From Pseudomonadota bacterium (GTDB lineage Bacteria > Pseudomonadota > Gammaproteobacteria > Burkholderiales > Rhodocyclaceae): a stretch of 64,000 bases of DNA. Location: the NCBI GenBank assembly GCA_018241685.1, contig JAFEDJ010000067.1:288305-352304 (forward strand), read 5' to 3'. Numbering within the stretch: the stretch's first letter is position 1; the number at the start of each line of letters is the position of its first letter. Under the pieces are notes generated by a model. That model saw only the letters and a list, made by a program, of their open reading frames with translations, was not told the origin of the DNA and searched no databases. This document shows, in pieces, positions 7,120 to 16,560 of this stretch. The position numbers and the translations under genes were made by a program.

Positions 7120-9807
7120 CTATTCGGGAACGCTGACGGTACCGTTGCTGAAGCTGATCGCATCCGCCGCGGCCGGACTGGTGGCGATCGGCGGAACGTT
7201 GCTCCCTGTCAGTGCCGGTGCCGCACCGGGCGTGCCGCCCCGCGGGGTGGTACGGATGAGCTGGGACGGAGGAAGCGGCGCGCCGGTCTTCAGGTGGGCG
7301 TACATCAGATCCATTGCTTGGTTGAAATACACATGCAGCGGTACCAGGCGGGAGTCGTAGCCCGGCAGCAGCGCGTTGTCGATGAAGGTGTCGAAGTGCT
7401 GCGCATTGGTAACCTCGTAGTAGTGCAGCTGGCCCTTGCTGCCATCGGCTTTCTGGCTGGCTCCGAAATAGGCACGGGCGGCGTGATTGACCGGGATCAG
7501 TGTGTCCGAGCGGCCGGCGACGATGATCGTCGGCTTGCCGCCCAGCGCGCCGGAGGCCTGGACTTCGGCAATCCCCTGCTTGATGCGTTCGGATTGTGCG
7601 AGCTGCGTGCCGCTGAGTTTGGCGCCGCTGACCGGATCGACGCCGGTGACCAGCGCGCGGGCACATAGCGCACCGTCCAGGGCACCGTCCGCGAGGCCTG
7701 TAGATGGCGAAATCGCCAGTACGTCACGCAACGCGCCACCGCTGGCATCGTTGTAGACCAGGTTGATGCCACCGGTTGGCGGCACGCCGTTGCCACTGGC
7801 AAAGATACCGGCCTGGACAACAGGATTGGTGGCCGTCACCTTGCCCAGGTCCGTGCCCGCAGTCACTGTGGTCGCGAAGCTGAAGCCGCAGACATTGTCG
7901 GCCACGCTGAAACGCCCGTAGGCGTTCAGGTAGGTGACTACGATCGAGGTGGTAGCGAATGCATGGTGGGACGCGTGGTAAAGGTCGTGCTCGTTGCCCC
8001 AGCCATAGGCGTGCAGCTTCTGCATCGCTTCGTCGGCCTGTTCCTGTAGTGTCGCGCCGGTGAGCAGCCCCTTGGCTTTGAGTGCGGAGCAGCGGTTGGT
8101 GCCGTAGGCAGCAACGAAGGCGACCCCTGGCGATCCACTGGCCATGGTCGGCGAGAGGGCTGCGCAGGGCTGGTAGAGGTTGGCGTAGGTGAAGTAATCA
8201 AGCAGCGGCTTGCCAATGGTGGCGACGGTGTTGCTGCCTTGCCTGATGGTCAGCCCGCTGACGTCCTTCGGCTGGATTTGCGGTTCGCCGACCGCGATGC
8301 CATCGATCAGGCCGAGCGTGTCCTGTTCCGCGGCCAGCAGGGCTGCGCCGCCACCGTTGGAGACGGAGGAGGCGAGTACCAGCGTGTTGGCTGGCCGGAT
8401 GGTGCGACGCTTCTTGCCGTTGCTGTCTGCGACTCCGTATTTCTCGTTGAGTACGTAGAAGGCAAAGCCGATCGCATCGAGGGTGTTGCGGCCCCAGTCC
8501 TTTTCCGGGTTCTGCTGGGAGTGGGCGTGTTTGTATGCGACGCGGTTCGGGAAGACCTGATTGAAGGCGTCGAGGGCGTTCTTGCTGAGGTCGGCGGCGA
8601 ACAAGGCTTTCTTGCCGGCTGCGGAAGAGGTGACGACGGCGCCGTCGATGAGATTGACGGTATCCGCTGTCAGGTCGTGCATGCCGTTACCGCTGCCTTT
8701 GTCTGTGTAGGCCACGGCGCAGCCATGTTTCAGGCCCCATTCCCCGGCAGTACCGATGGCCCCATAGATGCCGCGGGAGCCGGAGGACGTGGCGGTGACG
8801 ATGCACGGATTGGCGCTGTCGAAACTGTCCGGCACCTGGACCATCAGCGTCACCTTGCGCTTGCCGCTCATGTCGCCAGCGTAGGCGATGGCCTCCACGC
8901 CGCTGATCTTGCCTTCGCCGAGGGTGTCGTTGCCGTGGATGTCGATGTTGGGCCCGAACAGGGTGCCGTAGCCGCCGGTGCTCTTGTTGGCGTCGACCAG
9001 GGCCCGGTAGTTGTTGTAGATGGCGTTGCGGCGTAGCTCCGCCGCAGTTGGGGCGGCCGGGTTGGCATACAGCGGGGCGGTCGCGCTGCCGAGCCCTGAC
9101 TTGCCGAGGCCCGCGGTGAGCAGATCGTCCGAGTTGCCGTCGTAGGTGTGGGTGGTATAGGTGTCGGCCCACACGCGCTCGGGCAGCACGTTGTAGGTGA
9201 CGAAGCCGCCGCCGCTCGGCTGGAGGTCGGCGAGGGTCAGCAGGCGGTCGGTCTCGTCGCCGTCGGTGTCGGCGGTACCCGGTGTGAAGTGGGCGCTGCG
9301 CAGGCTTTCGGGGCGCCTGCCGAGTTCCGCTTGCAGTGCGTCGAGGAGCTTGCTGTCGGCGTTGGTGACAGCACTGCTGCTGACGTCCTTGAAGCTGCCC
9401 GAGGTGAACGCGGCCTGCAAGGCATTGTTCGAGCTGGCACCGAGTGCCAGAAGTGCAATGCTGTTGGTGGCGTTGTTGATGTTGGCGGGTTTGCCGGCGT
9501 CGTCGCTGGTGACCAGGGCGTACCAGACCCCCTTGCTGCCGGTGATCTGCAGCATGAAGGGGTAATTCAGGCCGGTGATATTGAAGCTGAAATTGCCGTT
9601 GGCGTCGGTGCTGGCCTGGCGGACGGCGCCACTGGCGTCCTTGAGGCTTACGGTCTGATTGGCGATCGCCAGGCCTTCGGCGGCAAAGCCGCTGAGGTTT
9701 GTCGTACTGCCGCTGCTGCTGCCGCTACTGCCACCGCCGCAGGCGGTCAGTACCAGGGCGCCGCTGAGTGCGAGGGCAAGGGCTGACTGACGTAAAGGGT
9801 ATGTCAT
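7120..9807 (-). CDS. 3-hydroxybutyrate oligomer hydrolase-like lipoprotein
   Basis: 895 residues. The core (about 250-860) resembles D-(-)-3-hydroxybutyrate oligomer hydrolases (3HBOH family), which split oligomers released from polyhydroxybutyrate into monomers: note GVEAIAYAGDMSGKRKVTLM, the TATSSGSRGIYGAIG segment and the likely nucleophile in SSVSNGGGAAL, with a late HAARAYFG...HYYEVTNAQHFD region carrying a probable catalytic His. The N-terminus has a lipoprotein signal (LVLTAC, then a GGGSSGSSSG linker) and a beta-sandwich module resembling carboxypeptidase regulatory domains at about 35-100. So it is probably anchored to the outer membrane, unlike intracellular versions. The ATG at 9807 follows AAGGAGGAGACAC. 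The extra N-terminal ~200 residues make it longer than ordinary members. Confidence 0.82.
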   Translation of the reverse strand: MTYPLRQSALALALSGALVLTACGGGSSGSSSGSTTNLSGFAAEGLAIANQTVSLKDASGAVRQASTDANGNFSFNITGLNYPFMLQITGSKGVWYALVTSDDAGKPANINNATNSIALLALGASSNNALQAAFTSGSFKDVSSSAVTNADSKLLDALQAELGRRPESLRSAHFTPGTADTDGDETDRLLTLADLQPSGGGFVTYNVLPERVWADTYTTHTYDGNSDDLLTAGLGKSGLGSATAPLYANPAAPTAAELRRNAIYNNYRALVDANKSTGGYGTLFGPNIDIHGNDTLGEGKISGVEAIAYAGDMSGKRKVTLMVQVPDSFDSANPCIVTATSSGSRGIYGAIGTAGEWGLKHGCAVAYTDKGSGNGMHDLTADTVNLIDGAVVTSSAAGKKALFAADLSKNALDAFNQVFPNRVAYKHAHSQQNPEKDWGRNTLDAIGFAFYVLNEKYGVADSNGKKRRTIRPANTLVLASSVSNGGGAALLAAEQDTLGLIDGIAVGEPQIQPKDVSGLTIRQGSNTVATIGKPLLDYFTYANLYQPCAALSPTMASGSPGVAFVAAYGTNRCSALKAKGLLTGATLQEQADEAMQKLHAYGWGNEHDLYHASHHAFATTSIVVTYLNAYGRFSVADNVCGFSFATTVTAGTDLGKVTATNPVVQAGIFASGNGVPPTGGINLVYNDASGGALRDVLAISPSTGLADGALDGALCARALVTGVDPVSGAKLSGTQLAQSERIKQGIAEVQASGALGGKPTIIVAGRSDTLIPVNHAARAYFGASQKADGSKGQLHYYEVTNAQHFDTFIDNALLPGYDSRLVPLHVYFNQAMDLMYAHLKTGAPLPPSQLIRTTPRGGTPGAAPALTGSNVPPIATSPAAADAISFSNGTVSVPE

Positions 9808-9926
9808 GTGTCTCCTCCTTGTTATGTTGTATGAAAACCCGGGAGGGGGTTTCATACTCATATTGGTTTGCGGGGGCGGCAGATGACACTGGGGTTTACG
9901 CCAATCGGTGGGCGTCTATTGGGTGT

Positions 9927-11702
9927 TCAGGGCGCGGGATGGGAGCCGGTGGCCGGTGCTGCGAAGGTGTTGCAGAAGCGCAGTTCTTGCGGATAGGGGT
10001 AGAAGTCCTCCACGTAGCCGTTGCGGATTTTGTCCTGGGCGTCCTGCCAGAAGGCAGGGTCGAGCAGCTTGCGGTGGTGCTTGAGGAAGGCCTTGCGGAT
10101 CTTCGGCTGGCCGAGCAGAAAGGTGGCGAACTCCTCCGGGAAGATGTCCCGCGGGGCCGCCGAGTACCAGGGCTCGCCGGACATCTCCATCTCTTCGTTG
10201 GGGGCGGGCGGGATCTTGCGGAAATTGCAGTCCGTCATGTATTCGATCTCGTCGTAGTCGTAGAAGACCACGCGTCCGTAGCGCGTGACGCCGAAGTTCT
10301 TCCACAGCATGTCGCCGGGGAATATGTTGGCGATGGCCAGTTCGCTGATGGCCTGGCCGTATTCCCGCACGGCCTCGTCGATCTGCTCGTCCGTGGCTTT
10401 GCTCAGGTGAATGTTGAGCGGCGTCATGCGGCGCTCGATGTAGAGGTGCTTGATGACCAGGGTGTCGCCGTCCTCCTCGACGACCGATGGGGCGAGTGCC
10501 TTGAGCTGCTGGATCAGGTCTGGATGGAAGCGGCTGCGCGGCAGGCCGACGTTGGAGAATTCGAGGGTGTCGGCCATCCGCCCGACCCGGTCCACCTGGC
10601 GGACCAGCAGGTATTTGCGCTTCACGGTTGCCCGGTCCATGTTCTTGGAGCTGCCGAACACGTCCTTGATGATCTTGAAGACGTAGGGGTAGGACGGCAG
10701 CGTGAACACCAGCATGACCAGGCCGCGGATGCCCGGCGCCTCGATGAACTGGTCGTTGGAGTGGCGCAGGTGGGCGATGAGGTCGCGAAAGAAGATCGTC
10801 TTGCCCTGCTTGCCGAGGCCCAGCATGGTGTAGAGCTCGGAGCGCGGCTTGTTGGGCATGATGCTGCGCAGAAAATGCACGTAGGCGGACGGGACCTCCA
10901 TCTCCACCAGGAAGTAGGCCCGGGAGAGCGAGAACAGCAGCGAGATCCGCCAGGTGTCGAGGAGGATCGTGTCCAGGTACAGCTTGCCGGACTGGCCGTG
11001 GCGTACGGCGATCACGAAGGGATATTCCTGGTAGCCATTGACGGCTTTGCCGACGATGTAGGCAGTCTTGTTGCGATAGAAGGCCGAGTACAGCACCTGG
11101 ATCTGACAGTTCACCTCCATCCGGGGCCATTCGCCGATGTGTTGTTCGACGGTCCGCATCACGTAGTCGACGTCGCGGTCGAGGTCTTCGAAGGGGCGCT
11201 GCCAGTCGAAATCCTCGACGATCCGGCAGATCGTGGCGCGCAGGCCTTCGTCCTGTGGGTAGTAGCTGGAGTAGGTGGGCGGGAAGGACTCGATGTAGTC
11301 CGTCGAGATGGCCGGGCGGGCGAAAATGTAGTCGTTGTTGAAGTAGTCCCGGTGCAGGATCTTGGTGGTCACCGAGTTGAAGAAGGTCTCCGCCAGCTCG
11401 GGTTGTTTGTGTTTGATGAGCAGGCCGATGAAGTACAGTTTGACCGCCTGCCAGGTGGCGTCGTCGATGGATTCGGCGTCAAATTCCTCGTGCAGTCGGA
11501 GCACGGCTTCGTTCACGCGGTCGTCGTAGAACTGCACGCGCTCACGCACGGCCGATAGCTGACCTTGCCAGTCGGCGGCTTCGTAGCTTTCCTTGGCGCG
11601 CCGGGAGGTTTCGCGAAAGATCCGGTAGTGCTTGTTGAAGCCTTCGATCATCGCCTGTGCGATGGCCTGGGCGACCGGGTTTTCGGTGCTGTGGGTCTCC
11701 AT
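9927..11702 (-). CDS. aceK: Isocitrate dehydrogenase kinase/phosphatase
   Basis: Bifunctional enzyme that phosphorylates a serine of NADP-isocitrate dehydrogenase (turning it off and favouring the glyoxylate shunt) and removes the phosphate. 591 residues from METHSTENPV; this ATG has AGGAGAGGAAGA upstream, whereas the longer frame runs into the divergent icd leader. Family features include the ATP-binding region with VFTLPSYPYVFKIIKD and the NIFPGDMLWKNFGVTRYGRVVFYDYDEIEYMTDCNFRKIP catalytic block. Divergent from its own substrate gene icd. The glyoxylate-shunt genes aceA and aceB, partners in E. coli, are not in this window. Confidence 0.96.
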   Translation of the reverse strand: METHSTENPVAQAIAQAMIEGFNKHYRIFRETSRRAKESYEAADWQGQLSAVRERVQFYDDRVNEAVLRLHEEFDAESIDDATWQAVKLYFIGLLIKHKQPELAETFFNSVTTKILHRDYFNNDYIFARPAISTDYIESFPPTYSSYYPQDEGLRATICRIVEDFDWQRPFEDLDRDVDYVMRTVEQHIGEWPRMEVNCQIQVLYSAFYRNKTAYIVGKAVNGYQEYPFVIAVRHGQSGKLYLDTILLDTWRISLLFSLSRAYFLVEMEVPSAYVHFLRSIMPNKPRSELYTMLGLGKQGKTIFFRDLIAHLRHSNDQFIEAPGIRGLVMLVFTLPSYPYVFKIIKDVFGSSKNMDRATVKRKYLLVRQVDRVGRMADTLEFSNVGLPRSRFHPDLIQQLKALAPSVVEEDGDTLVIKHLYIERRMTPLNIHLSKATDEQIDEAVREYGQAISELAIANIFPGDMLWKNFGVTRYGRVVFYDYDEIEYMTDCNFRKIPPAPNEEMEMSGEPWYSAAPRDIFPEEFATFLLGQPKIRKAFLKHHRKLLDPAFWQDAQDKIRNGYVEDFYPYPQELRFCNTFAAPATGSHPAP

Positions 11703-12060
11703 TCTTCCTCTCCTGGCATGCAGGGATTCCGGCGGTGAGCGCATGTGTGCGCGTGCCGGACTAGACGGATTGCCGAGTCTAGCACCGCTGTCCGGTGATC
11801 GTGAAAGCGGCGGAGAAGGGCGCGCAGCAAGGGTCTTCAATGGAATGCCGGACGCTTCTAGCGGACCTGTATTTCGGCCATAATCGCTGCACTTTGCTGC
11901 GGCCTGGAGGAGGGCCGGGTGGGGTAGACAGTGGATCGGCGGCCACGGACGGGCTCCGTGCTGCACGTCTCCGAGAACCAGAAAGCCGCGCGTGGCGAAA
12001 GCCGTGATCCGGCCGATTCACCCACACATCCGCAACATAATTCGAGTTGAGGGGGTTGGA
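11703..12060. promoter_or_regulatory. Divergent regulatory region aceK / icd
   Basis: 358 bases without a gene. Nested inverted repeats CTAGAC/GTCTAG (11761-11782) and CCGGAC/GTCCGG (11756-11796) sit near the aceK side. A possible rightward promoter for icd has CATAAT at 11879-11884 with a poor -35 (TTCTAG) 17 nt upstream, giving an icd leader of about 170 nt. I see no small open frame with a credible start. Confidence 0.45.
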
Positions 12061-13305
12061 ATGAGTACGTCTCTGATCAAAGTGCCGGCCGGCGGTGCAA
12101 AAATCGTCCCTGGCCAGGCCATTCCCGACAATCCCATCATCCCTTACATCGAGGGTGATGGCATTGGCGTGGACATCACGCCAGTGATGATCAAGGTGAT
12201 CGACGCCGCGGTGAACAAGGCTTACGGTGGCAAGAAGAAGATCCACTGGATGGAAGTTTACGCGGGCGAGAAGTCCACCCAGCTGTACGGTCCGGACGAG
12301 TGGTTCCCGAAGGAAACCTTCGAGGCCCTACGGGAGTACTCGGTGTCCATCAAGGGGCCGATGACCACGCCGGTTGGTGGCGGCATCCGCTCTCTCAACG
12401 TCGCATTGCGCCAGGAACTGGATCTTTACCAGTGCGTGCGCCCGGTCCAGTACTTCCAGGGCGTGCCGTCGCCGCTGAAGAATCCGGAACTGGTGAACAT
12501 GGTGATCTTCCGCGAGAACACCGAGGACATCTATGCCGGCGTCGAGTGGGCGGCCGAGTCGGAAGGGGCGAAGAAGGTCATCAAGTTCCTGCTCGAGGAA
12601 ATGGGCGTCAGGAAGATCCGCTTCCCTGAGACGTCTGGGATCGGCATCAAACCGGTGTCCATCGAAGGGACGACGCGTCTGGTGCGGGCAGCCATCAAGT
12701 ATGCGATCGACAACGACCGCAAGTCGGTGACCATCGTTCACAAGGGCAACATCATGAAGTTCACGGAAGGCCTGTTCCGTGACGTCGGCTACCAGGTGGC
12801 CCGCGAGGATTTCGGTGCCGAGCCGATCGATGGCGGCCCGTGGTGCAAGTTCAAGAACCCTAAGACCGGCCGCGAGATCATCGTCAAGGATGCGATCGCC
12901 GATGCCTTCCTGCAGCAGATCCTGCTGCGCCCGGCGGAGTACGACGTGATCGCCACCTGTAACCTCAATGGCGATTACATCTCGGATGCGCTGGCGGCCC
13001 AGGTCGGTGGTATCGGTATCGCGCCGGGGGCCAACATTTCCGACCAGTACGCCTGTTTCGAGGCAACCCATGGCACTGCGCCCAAGTACGCGGGGCTCGA
13101 CAAGGTCAATCCCGGTTCCATCATCCTGTCCGCCGAGATGATGCTGCGTCACCTGGGGTGGACCGAGGCGGCCGACTTGGTCATCAAGTCCATGGAGGCG
13201 GCGATCTGCGACAAGATCGTGACCTACGATTTCGCGCGCTTGATGGATGGTGCGACGGAGGTGTCCTGTTCGGCCTTTGGCGATGCGATGATCGAACGGA
13301 TGTAG
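12061..13305 (+). CDS. icd: NADP-dependent isocitrate dehydrogenase, dimeric type
   Basis: TCA-cycle enzyme oxidising isocitrate to 2-oxoglutarate. 414 residues, close to E. coli Icd (416). The start MSTSLIKVPA is preceded by a GAGGGGG-like site; an upstream extension of 23 codons is not family-like. The AceK target serine is present as Ser111 in GGGIRSLNVALRQ, equivalent to E. coli Ser113. Substrate-binding arginines and Lys are in the expected blocks (YQCVRPVQYF, IVHKGNIMKFTEG, and the metal-binding DAIAD.FLQQ and NLNGDYISDA segments). A second, unrelated isocitrate dehydrogenase gene lies convergent immediately downstream. Confidence 0.97.
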   Translation: MSTSLIKVPAGGAKIVPGQAIPDNPIIPYIEGDGIGVDITPVMIKVIDAAVNKAYGGKKKIHWMEVYAGEKSTQLYGPDEWFPKETFEALREYSVSIKGPMTTPVGGGIRSLNVALRQELDLYQCVRPVQYFQGVPSPLKNPELVNMVIFRENTEDIYAGVEWAAESEGAKKVIKFLLEEMGVRKIRFPETSGIGIKPVSIEGTTRLVRAAIKYAIDNDRKSVTIVHKGNIMKFTEGLFRDVGYQVAREDFGAEPIDGGPWCKFKNPKTGREIIVKDAIADAFLQQILLRPAEYDVIATCNLNGDYISDALAAQVGGIGIAPGANISDQYACFEATHGTAPKYAGLDKVNPGSIILSAEMMLRHLGWTEAADLVIKSMEAAICDKIVTYDFARLMDGATEVSCSAFGDAMIERM

Positions 13306-13343
13306 CATCGGGGCGGTGGCGCCATGCCACCAGCGATCAGAAG

Positions 13344-13378
13344 AAAAAAGCCCTCTCGCATGCGAGAGGGCTTTTTTT
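13344..13378. terminator. Bidirectional terminator between two isocitrate dehydrogenase genes
   Basis: A 34-base perfect palindrome: six A, GCCCTCTCGCA and its exact complement, ending in a T run on both strands. It serves both the rightward icd and the leftward monomeric isocitrate dehydrogenase. Confidence 0.92.
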
Positions 13379-13420
13379 GCTGCCTTGCCAGCCCGCCTTG
13401 CGAGCGGGGGCTTGTCAGTC

Positions 13421-15658
13421 TCAGGCGCCGAAGGCCTTCAGTGCGGCGTTCAGCGTGGGGCTGGGACGCATGATGGCCTTGCACTTCTCGGGATCGGCCT
13501 TGTAGTAACCGCCGATGTCTGCGGGCTTGCCTTGGACGGTCTTCAGCTCGGCAACGATGTGATCTTCGTTGTCGGTCAAGGTCTTGGCCAGCGGGGCGAA
13601 GTGGGCAGCCAGTTCGGCATCCTCGGTCTGGGCAGCCAGTTCCTGGGCCCAGTAGGTGGCCAGATAGAACTGGGAGCCGCGGTTGTCGAGCTCGCCAGTC
13701 TTCGGCGACGGCGACTTGCGGTTGTCGAGCAGCTTGCCGGTGGCCGCGTCAAGGGTCTTGGCGAGGAGGACTGCACGCTTGTTGCCGGTCTTGATACCGA
13801 GGTCTTCCAGCGACACGGCGAGGGCCAGGAATTCACCCAGAGAATCCCAGCGCAGGTGGTTTTCTTCGGTGAGCTGTTGGACGTGCTTCGGCGCGGAGCC
13901 GCCGGCACCGGTTTCATACATGCCGCCGCCGGCCATCAACGGAACGATGGACAGCATCTTGGCGGAGGTGCCAAGTTCCATGATCGGGAACAGGTCGGTG
14001 AGGTAGTCGCGCAGGATGTTGCCGGTCACGGAGATGGTGTCGAGGCCACGGATCACGCGCTCCAGGGTGTAACGCATGGCGCGGACCTGGGACATGATGT
14101 GGATCTCGAGGCCGGTGGTGTCGTGATCCTTCAGGTAGGTCTGAACCTTCTTGATCAGTTCGGCTTCGTGCGGACGATAGGGGTCGAGCCAGAAGACCGC
14201 CGGGGTGTTGGAGTTGCGGGCACGGGTAACGGCGAGCTTGACCCAGTCACGGATCGGAGCGTCCTTGACCTGGCACATACGCCAGATGTCGCCTGCCTCC
14301 ACGTTCTGGGTCAGCAACACTTCGCCGGAGTCGATATCGACAATGTTGGCGATGCCGTCTTCGGGAATTTCGAAGGTCTTGTCGTGGGAGCCGTATTCCT
14401 CAGCCTTCTGGGCCATCAGACCGACGTTCGGCACGGTACCCATGGTTTTCGGGTCGAAGTTGCCGTTGGTCTTGCAGAAGTTGATCATCTCCTGGTAGAT
14501 GCGGGCGAAGGTCGATTCCGGCATCACGCACTTGCTGTCGTATTGCTTGCCGTCGGCGCCCCACATCTTGCCGCCTTGGCGGATCATCGCCGGCATGGAG
14601 GCATCGACGATGATGTCGTTCGGGGAGTGGAAGTTGGTGATGCCCTTGGCGGAGTCCACCATGGCCAGCTTCGGACGGTGCTCCTGGCAGGCGTGCAGGT
14701 CGCGGATGATTTCGTCGCGCTTGGATTCCGGCAGGGTCTTGATCTTCTCGTAGAGGTCGACCATGCCGTTATTGACGTTGATGCCCAGTTCGTTGAACAG
14801 GGCTTCATGCTTTTCGAAGGCTTCCTTGTAGAAAATCTTGACGCAGTGGCCGAACACGATGGGGTGCGAAACCTTCATCATCGTGGCCTTCACGTGCAGG
14901 GAGAACAGGATGCCGGCTTCGCGGCAGTCTTCCAGTTCCTTCTCGTAGAAGTCGCACAGGGCCTTCTTGCTCATGAACATGGAGTCGATGATCTCGCCTT
15001 CCAGCAGAGCGAGTTTCGGCTTCAGCACGGTGATCTTGCCGCCTGCGGCGATCAGTTCCATGCGCACGTTGCGCGCCTTGTCCAGGGTCAGGGACTTCTC
15101 GCCATGGTAGAAGTCGCCGTGGTGCATGTGGGACACGTGGGTCCGCGACCAAGGCTTCCACTCGCCCATGGAGTGGGGGTTCTTGCGGGCGTAGTTCTTG
15201 ACGGCGAGGGGCGCGCGACGGTCGGAGTTGCCTTCGCGCAGCACCGGGTTCACTGCCGAGCCCAGGCACTTGCCGTAACGGGCGGCGACCGCTTTTTCTT
15301 CTTCGGTGGCCGGGTTTTCCGGGTAATCGGGAATCGCGTAGCCCTTGGACTGCAGCTCCTTGATACAGGCCTTGAGCTGAGCCACGGACGCGCTGATGTT
15401 GGGCAGCTTGATGATGTTGGCGTCCGGCTCGAGGGTCTTCTTGCCCAGCTCGGAAAGGGTGTTGGGGACGCGCTGCTCGGGAGTCAGGTTTTCAGGGAAT
15501 TCAGCAAGGACACGGGCGGACACGGAGATGTCGGCCTTCTCGATTTCAATCCCCGCCGGGCTGGTGAAAGTCCGGATGATGGGGAGAAATGCGCAGGTGG
15601 CGAGGAGCGGCGCCTCGTCAGTCAGCGTGTAGATGATCTTCGATTGTCCAGTGCTCAT
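13421..15658 (-). CDS. NADP-dependent isocitrate dehydrogenase, monomeric type
   Basis: 745 residues, the normal size of the monomeric 80-kDa isocitrate dehydrogenase family known from Azotobacter, Corynebacterium and others, which does the same reaction as icd but is unrelated in length and quaternary structure. The sequence opens STGQSKIIYTLTDEAPLLAT and contains the family blocks LPNISASVAQLKACIKELQ, NPVLREGNSDRRAP, KNPHSMGEW and SWVSH-like HVSHMHHGDFYHGEKS. GAGGGAAG precedes the ATG. This form has no AceK target loop, so it should stay active when Icd is phosphorylated. It is convergent with icd and separated from the phasin gene upstream by a terminator. Confidence 0.95.
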   Translation of the reverse strand: MSTGQSKIIYTLTDEAPLLATCAFLPIIRTFTSPAGIEIEKADISVSARVLAEFPENLTPEQRVPNTLSELGKKTLEPDANIIKLPNISASVAQLKACIKELQSKGYAIPDYPENPATEEEKAVAARYGKCLGSAVNPVLREGNSDRRAPLAVKNYARKNPHSMGEWKPWSRTHVSHMHHGDFYHGEKSLTLDKARNVRMELIAAGGKITVLKPKLALLEGEIIDSMFMSKKALCDFYEKELEDCREAGILFSLHVKATMMKVSHPIVFGHCVKIFYKEAFEKHEALFNELGINVNNGMVDLYEKIKTLPESKRDEIIRDLHACQEHRPKLAMVDSAKGITNFHSPNDIIVDASMPAMIRQGGKMWGADGKQYDSKCVMPESTFARIYQEMINFCKTNGNFDPKTMGTVPNVGLMAQKAEEYGSHDKTFEIPEDGIANIVDIDSGEVLLTQNVEAGDIWRMCQVKDAPIRDWVKLAVTRARNSNTPAVFWLDPYRPHEAELIKKVQTYLKDHDTTGLEIHIMSQVRAMRYTLERVIRGLDTISVTGNILRDYLTDLFPIMELGTSAKMLSIVPLMAGGGMYETGAGGSAPKHVQQLTEENHLRWDSLGEFLALAVSLEDLGIKTGNKRAVLLAKTLDAATGKLLDNRKSPSPKTGELDNRGSQFYLATYWAQELAAQTEDAELAAHFAPLAKTLTDNEDHIVAELKTVQGKPADIGGYYKADPEKCKAIMRPSPTLNAALKAFGA

Positions 15659-15834
15659 TCTGTGTCTTCCCTCTTGCGAATTTTGATTTTGAGCGTCACG
15701 ACAGTGACGGTGCGGGCCGCTTAGCCCCCCCGATGTGTCCTTTCAGGCACGCCTTCCAAAATAGCATGCTTCCCGATTCATTGCACCGGTCGGAATGTCT
15801 TTCCGGCATCCGAAATGGCGAGTCGGGAGGCGAA

Positions 15835-15869
15835 AAAAAGCCCGCCCTGCATGGCAGGGCGGGCTTTTT
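15835..15869 (-). terminator. Terminator after the phasin gene
   Basis: A 16-bp stem (five A, GCCCGCCCTGC paired with its complement) with loop ATG. T runs flank both sides. It lies just downstream of the phasin stop and upstream of the monomeric isocitrate dehydrogenase gene, which is read in the same direction, so it insulates the two. Confidence 0.9.
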
Positions 15870-15912
15870 AACCGAACTGGAGAGGCCTTGAGCCTCTCAG
15901 TTGATTCGTAGC

Positions 15913-16476
15913 TTAGGCAGCCTTCTTGGAGGAAGCCTTCGCCGGAGTGGAGGCGCTGACGGCCTTCACGGTGGCGCTGGTGGCAGCGGCAACGTTGGCT
16001 TCGGCGATCTCGGCGACTTGCTTGGCAGCCTTGGTCACGCTGTCGTAAGCGGAGTTGGCGGCGGCGATGGCGGACTTGACGGCAGCCACGGCGACGTCGG
16101 AGCCGGCGGGAGCGGACTTGGCAGCCTTGTCGAGAGCTGCGGCAAAGCTCTTGTTGGCTTCAGCAACTTGGGCTTCGAACAGCTTGGAAACTTCTTCCTG
16201 GGTCTGGGAAGCGATTTCGTAGATGCTGCGGGAGTAGGCGACGGCCTTTTCCACGACGGGCTGGGCCAGGGCGGATTGCAGGGCGATCAGTTCCTGTACG
16301 TCCTTGGCGGCCAGCAGGGACTTGGCGGAGGCCACGCTGTCTTCCAGCACGGCGCGGGCGGTGTTCAGATTCAGGGCTGCAATGCGCTCGGCGCTGGCGA
16401 AGGCAGTGTTGGCCAGGGTCAGCAGGGTTTCGACATTGGCCTTGTTGGCGGCAACGATTTGCTCGGGGGTGCTCAT
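15913..16476 (-). CDS. Phasin (polyhydroxyalkanoate granule-associated protein)
   Basis: 187-residue amphipathic helical protein that coats polyhydroxybutyrate granules. It opens MSTPEQIVAANKANVETLLTLANTAFASAERIAALNLN, the classic phasin_2 start, continues with repeated helical segments (AKSLLAAKDVQELIALQSALAQP, AVAYSRSIYEIASQTQEEVSKLFEAQ) and ends in an Ala/Lys/Ser-rich tail. Start chosen at 16476, with AAGGAGAT upstream; the frame extends 11 codons further without family sequence. It is monocistronic: a consensus promoter lies upstream and a strong terminator follows. Strong expression is expected, as phasins are abundant during polymer storage. Confidence 0.95.
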   Translation of the reverse strand: MSTPEQIVAANKANVETLLTLANTAFASAERIAALNLNTARAVLEDSVASAKSLLAAKDVQELIALQSALAQPVVEKAVAYSRSIYEIASQTQEEVSKLFEAQVAEANKSFAAALDKAAKSAPAGSDVAVAAVKSAIAAANSAYDSVTKAAKQVAEIAEANVAAATSATVKAVSASTPAKASSKKAA

Positions 16477-16560
16477 GACAATCTCCTTGAGTGAATGGAT
16501 GAAATGCATTCTCGTCGGTCTTGCAATGCCCCTAGGTTGGTGCGTTGCAACATGAGAGTC

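Noticed and set aside
11703..11966. N-terminal extension of aceK by 88 codons
   Set aside because: The extension is Pro/Arg/Ser-rich and overlaps the divergent icd leader; the ATG at 11702 has a strong ribosome binding site and family sequence follows.
13316..15724. 802-codon open frame on the plus strand
   Set aside because: It is exactly antisense to the monomeric isocitrate dehydrogenase, whose protein is clearly family-like. High GC keeps antisense frames open; the plus-strand product (rich in Gly, Val, Leu, Asp and His) matches no protein pattern.
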